This document shows, piece after piece, positions 59,057 through 64,000 of a stretch of DNA of 64,000 nt. Within the stretch, counting starts at the first letter, position 1. Each line of letters begins with the position of its first letter. A model generated the notes under the pieces. It saw nothing but the letters and a program-made list of their open reading frames with translations, searched no databases and was not told the DNA's origin. The position numbers and the translations under genes were made by a program. Origin of the DNA: an uncultured Pelagibacteraceae bacterium (GTDB lineage Bacteria; Pseudomonadota; Alphaproteobacteria; Pelagibacterales; Pelagibacteraceae). Location: the NCBI GenBank assembly GCA_902555465.1, contig CACDSN010000005.1, positions 1 to 64,000 of the forward strand. Reading direction: 5' to 3'.

Positions 59057-61011
59057 TAGTGTTTTAATTCTTTTATATCTTTAAATTCATCAAGAATTTT
59101 AGGGTTTGCCAAGGCTTCTTTATTTTTAATCTGATTACCTTCTATTATGTTTTTTACAGCTAACTCTACTATTTTATTGTTTTTAGTTCTAGGAATATCG
59201 CTTACTTGAATTATTTTAGATGGAACATGCCTAGGTGAAGCGTTAAACCTAATTTGTTTTTTCATTTTGAGTTTTAATTCTTCATTTAATTCATATCTAT
59301 TGTTTAATATTACAAATAAAATTATTCTAATATCATTATCCCAAGACTGCCCAACAACTATAGACTCTTTAATTTCTTTAAACTTTTCAACCTCAGAATA
59401 AATTTCAGCAGTACCTAATCTTACACCACCAGGGTTTAATGTTGCATCAGATCTTCCATAAATAATATAACCACCTCTTTTGGTTTTAAGAGCATAGTCA
59501 CCGTGGTGCCATGTGTTTTTAAATCTTTTAAAATAAGCTTTTTCGAACTTTTTATTATTATTATCCTTCCAGAATTTTATTGGCACACAAGGGAATGGAG
59601 AACAGCAAACTAATTCACCTTTTTGATTAATTTTAGATTTACCTTTCTCGCTATAGACTTTTACATCTAAACCAAGGCCATTTGCCTGTATTTCTCCAGA
59701 ATAAACAGGTTGATAAATATTTCCTAACACAAAACAGGAAACAATATCGGTTCCACCAGATATAGATGAAAGGTGAACATTTTTTTTGACATTTTTATAA
59801 ATATATTCAAAACCTTCGTTTGATAAAGGTGAACCAGTAGAGCAAATCACTTTAAGATTTTTAAGTTTAAATTTACTTTTTATTTTAAGATTTAATTTTT
59901 TAAGGCTATCAATATATTTTGCACTAACTCCAAGCAAACTTACTTTTTCTTGATTTACTATTTTAAATAATAAATCATTTTTTTTATACATTGGAAAACC
60001 ATCAAAAAGTAAAATCGATGCTTTAGATGCAAGAGAGCTTACTAGCCAATTCCACATCATCCAACCACATGTAGTAAAATAAAAAATATTATCTCCTGGT
60101 TTAATTTCACAATGTAATTGATGTTCCTTTAAATGTTGCAGTAGCACACCACCAGTCCTATGACAAATACACTTGGGCTTTCCTGTAGTTCCACTTGAGT
60201 AAAGGATAGCTAAAGGATGATTAAAATTAAATTTTTTAAATATATGATTTGTTTCTTTTACGTTTTTTATATCTTTAGAATAAAAATACTTAATTCCTTT
60301 AGTCTTCTTAAATTTAGTAAGCTTTTTTCCAGGATAATTTAAAACAACTACTTTTTTAATTGATTTAATTTTTTTTATTATTTCTGGAAGTCTTTCAATT
60401 ACATTAATCTCTTTCCCATTATAAAAATATCTATCGGCAATAACTAATATTTTAGGGTTAATCTGAGCAAATCGTTCAATAACACCTTTAACCCCAAAAT
60501 CTGGAGAGCATGATGACCAAATTGCTCCAATAGCACTTGTTCCAATAAAATATTCAACTGTTTCAATTATATTTGGAAGATAAGCTGCAACTCTGTCACC
60601 GCTTTTAATATTATTTGATTTGAGAAAACTAATTATTTTATTTGAATTTAGGTTTAATTGTTTCCAAGTTCTTTTTTCTTTATATCCATTTTCACTGATA
60701 AAAGTTATTGCTTTAGAATTGTCGTTTTTTGACAATAAATTTTCTGCAAAATTTAATTTGTAATCTGATAGAAAGTAATTTTTATAAAATGTTTTGGATT
60801 TCTTTAAATTTATTGATCCCTTATTACCTTTAACTTTACTATAATCCCAGATCGACTCCCAAAATTTAGCTGAATTTTTTATACTCCAAGTTAAAATATT
60901 TTTATAATTTCCTTTGAACTTTTGGTTGTATTTTTGTGAGATATAACCTTCATAATTTGCAAGATTTGAATTTTTAATTTCTGATTTGCTAGCAGACCAA
61001 AGTTTTCTCAT
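59056..61011 (-). CDS. Acetoacetyl-CoA synthetase
   Basis: AILYSSGTTGKPKCICHRTGGVLLQHLKEHQLHCEIKPGD; TCGWMMWNWLVSSL; GRSDATLNPGGVRLGTAEIY. Confidence 0.92.
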   Translation of the reverse strand: MRKLWSASKSEIKNSNLANYEGYISQKYNQKFKGNYKNILTWSIKNSAKFWESIWDYSKVKGNKGSINLKKSKTFYKNYFLSDYKLNFAENLLSKNDNSKAITFISENGYKEKRTWKQLNLNSNKIISFLKSNNIKSGDRVAAYLPNIIETVEYFIGTSAIGAIWSSCSPDFGVKGVIERFAQINPKILVIADRYFYNGKEINVIERLPEIIKKIKSIKKVVVLNYPGKKLTKFKKTKGIKYFYSKDIKNVKETNHIFKKFNFNHPLAILYSSGTTGKPKCICHRTGGVLLQHLKEHQLHCEIKPGDNIFYFTTCGWMMWNWLVSSLASKASILLFDGFPMYKKNDLLFKIVNQEKVSLLGVSAKYIDSLKKLNLKIKSKFKLKNLKVICSTGSPLSNEGFEYIYKNVKKNVHLSSISGGTDIVSCFVLGNIYQPVYSGEIQANGLGLDVKVYSEKGKSKINQKGELVCCSPFPCVPIKFWKDNNNKKFEKAYFKRFKNTWHHGDYALKTKRGGYIIYGRSDATLNPGGVRLGTAEIYSEVEKFKEIKESIVVGQSWDNDIRIILFVILNNRYELNEELKLKMKKQIRFNASPRHVPSKIIQVSDIPRTKNNKIVELAVKNIIEGNQIKNKEALANPKILDEFKDIKELKH

Positions 61012-61085
61012 AAATTATGATGCTAATTATTTATTTTAATAAAACCTTAACATTATATTAATATACCAGATAGGGAGGAGACAAT

Positions 61086-61307
61086 ATGTTTATAAAAAAA
61101 TATCTTAAATGGATAAGTACATTTTTGGTTTTAACTGGAATATTTTTAACAAACTTGAATATATACCCATTAAATATTTATTTTCATGGATTAGGTGTAG
61201 TAGGGTGGACAATAGCTGGTTTTATGAGCAAAGATAAAGCTATTCTTACAAACTTTGGCTTACAAGTGCCTTTATTTTTAATTGGAATTTATAAAGTTAT
61301 TATTTGA
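61086..61307 (+). CDS. Small hydrophobic membrane protein (73 aa)
   Basis: Two to three hydrophobic segments; GGGAGGAG ribosome site; TGATG overlap with arsC. Confidence 0.65.
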   Translation: MFIKKYLKWISTFLVLTGIFLTNLNIYPLNIYFHGLGVVGWTIAGFMSKDKAILTNFGLQVPLFLIGIYKVII

Positions 61308-61738
61308 TGAAAAACATTCTTTTTGTTTGCACAGGAAACTCCGCAAGAAGTATTATTGCTGAGAGTATAATAAATAATGAGTATAATAATATGTATAAAG
61401 GTTTTAGTGCTGGGAGCAATCCAACAGGACAAGTAAATGAAGATGTGAAGAATTATTTATTATCAAAACATTATGATCTTTCAAATTATAGATCTAAAAA
61501 TTTTAATGAATTTATTAATAGTCAAGTTAAAATGGATTATGTTGTTACAGTTTGTAATAATGCCAATAATGAAGTCTGTCCTATTTGGCCTAATAAAGAT
61601 CAATTAATTCATTGGGACATAGAAGATCCTGTTAAATTACTCAATGAAACAAATGACTTAAATAAAAAAGATGAAATTATTGAAAAAGTTTACAATAATA
61701 TTCACAAAAGAATAAAGGAACTAATAAATGAAAAATAA
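61307..61738 (+). CDS. arsC: Thioredoxin-linked arsenate reductase / LMW-PTP family
   Basis: VCTGNSARS P-loop; VVTVCNNANNEVCPIWP double-Cys segment; start at ATG 61307. Confidence 0.9.
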   Translation: MKNILFVCTGNSARSIIAESIINNEYNNMYKGFSAGSNPTGQVNEDVKNYLLSKHYDLSNYRSKNFNEFINSQVKMDYVVTVCNNANNEVCPIWPNKDQLIHWDIEDPVKLLNETNDLNKKDEIIEKVYNNIHKRIKELINEK

Positions 61739-62387
61739 AAGTCGTTATTTTCTTGCTGAATTAATAGGAAGTTGTTTTTTAGTAATGATTATTGTTGGCT
61801 CAGGTTTAATGGCTGAAAACCTAACTAATGATGTTGCTGTGATGTTAATAGCTAATACTATAGCAACAGGGGCAGGTTTATTTGTGCTTATTACAGTATT
61901 TACCGATGTATCAGGAGCTCACTTTAACCCATTTGTAAGTATTGCTATGACAATGACAGGTAAATTAAAAAAGAAATTGCTACCATATTATATAATTGCT
62001 CAATTGGTTGGTTGCTTGATTGGTGTTGGATTAGCTAATTTCTTTTTTGAAAACGAAATTTATGAATTATCTACAAAATCAAGAGATGGGATTTACATAT
62101 TCACATCTGAAGCAGTAGCAACATTAGGGCTTATAATAATAATTTTTGGCTCTATTAATTCAGGTAAAATTGCTGTTGCTGCTAGTGTTGGTCTTTATAT
62201 TACTGCTGGTTATTGGTTTACTTCTTCAACTTCTTTTGCAAATCCAGCTGTTGCAATTGCCAGAACATTTACAGAGTCTTTTACAGGTATTAGTTATTTA
62301 AACACTCCTTATTATATTTTGGCTGAGCTTATTGGAATGTTAATTGCTGTATTTATTGTTAAAAAGTTATTTTTAGAAAAAAATTGA
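61728..62387 (+). CDS. MIP family aquaporin-like channel
   Basis: GAHFNPFVSIAM and TSFANPAVAIAR half-helix motifs; six TM segments. Confidence 0.88.
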   Translation: MKNKSRYFLAELIGSCFLVMIIVGSGLMAENLTNDVAVMLIANTIATGAGLFVLITVFTDVSGAHFNPFVSIAMTMTGKLKKKLLPYYIIAQLVGCLIGVGLANFFFENEIYELSTKSRDGIYIFTSEAVATLGLIIIIFGSINSGKIAVAASVGLYITAGYWFTSSTSFANPAVAIARTFTESFTGISYLNTPYYILAELIGMLIAVFIVKKLFLEKN

Positions 62388-62875
62388 AAAATATAAAACT
62401 TACCAATCGAATAAGTTTAATTAACAAAAAATTTAAAAAAAAAGAGTTTTATCATTATCTTAAAACTTCTAATCTTTCATTAGTAATACCTAAGATTAAA
62501 GACAAATATATAGTAGTTTCCCAAAAAAGAGTTCCAATTAACAAAATTAATTACGAGTTTCCTTCTGGCATAGTGGAAAAAAAGGAAACAACTTTGCAAT
62601 CAGCACACAAAGAATTAAGAGAAGAAACAGGATATAGATCAAGATCTAAATTGAGTAAAATAATAACTTTTTATACTGAACCTGGAAGACTAACCACTAA
62701 AATTACTGGTTATTACACAAAAAACTTAATTAAAATTTCGAAGCCAGAAAAAGGTATTAAAATTCATCTATTTAATCAAAGAGACATATTTAAATTAATA
62801 TTAAACCAAAAATTCAATAATAGTTCTCATATAGCAATGTTTTTATATTTAATAAAAAATATTAAAAATCTATAA
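62384..62875 (+). CDS. NUDIX hydrolase
   Basis: FPSGIVEKKETTLQSAHKELREETGYRS Nudix box; TTG start overlapping the aquaporin gene stop. Confidence 0.85.
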   Translation: MKNIKLTNRISLINKKFKKKEFYHYLKTSNLSLVIPKIKDKYIVVSQKRVPINKINYEFPSGIVEKKETTLQSAHKELREETGYRSRSKLSKIITFYTEPGRLTTKITGYYTKNLIKISKPEKGIKIHLFNQRDIFKLILNQKFNNSSHIAMFLYLIKNIKNL

Positions 62876-62957
62876 ACTATAAGTTGTATCAAATTTACTT
62901 TTAGATTTATGAATTATGTGATTAAATTAGTCATATAATAATAATTTGGAGGTATAA

Positions 62958-63167
62958 ATGGGAAGAAAATTAAAAAAAAATGAAAAGAAAAAAACAAAAA
63001 TTTTAAAAGTAATTGATAGATTGAAAAATAAAATTACGACAAAAGAAAAAAAATTGTCAAAAGTTAATATTAAAATTGCTGCTCTAGAAAAAAAGGTTGC
63101 TGAAAAAAAAGCAAAAAAGCTTGCTAAGAAGAATGCTAAACAATCTCCTACATCTATAAATAATTAA
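62958..63167 (+). CDS. Very lysine-rich small protein (69 aa)
   Basis: GGAGG ribosome site; KKxxKK-rich composition with heptad-like pattern. Confidence 0.65.
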   Translation: MGRKLKKNEKKKTKILKVIDRLKNKITTKEKKLSKVNIKIAALEKKVAEKKAKKLAKKNAKQSPTSINN

Positions 63168-63182
63168 TATCAAATAAATCGT

Positions 63183-63217
63183 CTTTCTCCCTTCTTAATT
63201 TAAGAGAAGGGAGAAAG
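63183..63217. terminator. Hairpin CTTTCTCCCTTCT-taatttaag-AGAAGGGAGAAAG
   Basis: 13-bp perfect inverted repeat just after the lysine-rich gene. Confidence 0.65.
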
Positions 63218-63367
63218 TAGTTAATCGACAAAATTTAAACAGGGGATAATAATTTTATTTTAAACTTTGTTAAGTTCTTATAGATAAACTATGTTACAAA
63301 ATAATTTATTAATTGTTAAGGTTAAATGAATTTATATATTAGTTCTTATATATATATGATTTAAATA

Positions 63368-63400
63368 AAATACGCTCAATAAATTTTACTGAGCGTATTT
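63368..63400. terminator. Hairpin AAATACGCTCA-ataaattttac-TGAGCGTATTT
   Basis: 11-bp perfect inverted repeat with A-tract and T-tract flanks. Confidence 0.6.
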
Positions 63401-63534
63401 CTTAAGGGAGAGCTTTTAATTTAATTAACCAATTTCAGAAAGATATGACAGAAAATTTAACTAATTATTTAATTTAAATTAAAATAATTTTACAAAAAAA
63501 ATATCACTCAATTAAAAGTAGTATTAAATTTAAT

Positions 63535-64000
63535 TTATCGTGAATTATTTGAATAAATTACTCTTGGCTCTAAAAATAATTCTCTAGCAAGAGCTTTAAA
63601 TCTTTTGGTAACTTGTTTTGAGATTATTTCTTGATGTTGTGATGGAATTTTTAAAAATACAGCATTACCTCTTTTATATAATTTAAACTCCTCCAAGAAT
63701 ATCGTAGATATCGAGGTCAATGATTGCGAAAATCTCAATGCTGCTCCCACTTGTTTGCTTGAAAAAATTTCATTATTATTTAAAAAAGTTAGATACTCCA
63801 TTTTTGGATTATATTTGATACTGCAGTAGCGCCAATAACATGACAAAGCTAATTGTATTCTTTCTTTGTGTGTCAGCCTAAGTAACGGAGTGTTTATCGT
63901 TTCTTGAAATACCAATTCGGCTTTTTGAAATGCTCCTAATCCCCAATCCATATGGCTTAATACACATGCCAAATATAATAATTTATTATTAAAATGTTCA
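63535..64000 (-). CDS. ppx: Ppx/GppA phosphatase C-terminal region (partial; 5' end beyond window)
   Basis: Frame open to the window edge; LLYLACVLSHMDWGL...RLTHKERIQLALSCYWRY resembles the Ppx/GppA HD-like C-terminal domain. Confidence 0.65.
   Translation of the reverse strand, partial: EHFNNKLLYLACVLSHMDWGLGAFQKAELVFQETINTPLLRLTHKERIQLALSCYWRYCSIKYNPKMEYLTFLNNNEIFSSKQVGAALRFSQSLTSISTIFLEEFKLYKRGNAVFLKIPSQHQEIISKQVTKRFKALARELFLEPRVIYSNNSR

Noticed and set aside
1-64000. CRISPR array, prophage, IS element, tRNA or rRNA
   Set aside because: No regularly spaced repeats, transposase, integrase, phage structural genes, cloverleaf or rRNA sequence recognised by eye.

Overview
The window is a gene-dense, very AT-rich stretch with tiny or overlapping intergenic gaps. 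It looks like a streamlined SAR11/Pelagibacter-like alphaproteobacterial chromosome (inferred from composition, gene style and gene content). I recognised no rRNA, tRNA, CRISPR array, prophage or transposon. Main blocks: (1) SUF Fe-S operon tail (sufD-sufS-sufU-like-DUF59-sufA) and glnA; (2) a molybdenum block at ~8.4-20.6 kb with moaB, coxG, form II-type coxS/L/M, a split XdhC, a secreted hydrolase, mocA, msrPQ and moaEDCA; (3) a sugar ABC transporter plus a non-canonical inositol catabolism cluster at 21.1-34.7 kb, with iolG/iolE/iolD homologs but no recognisable iolB/iolC/iolJ; (4) ppc, ccdA and an oppABCDF-like transporter; (5) a run of small orphan proteins, cysK/cysE and a 1-Cys peroxiredoxin; (6) a TAXI-TRAP transporter, aminotransferase and acetoacetyl-CoA synthetase; (7) an arsC-aquaporin operon, a very lysine-rich small protein and a ppx/gppA fragment. 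The best candidates for something new are the rewired inositol route, the Mo-hydroxylase operon with an embedded secreted hydrolase, and a recurring strong hairpin between the binding-protein gene and the permease gene in all three transporter operons.
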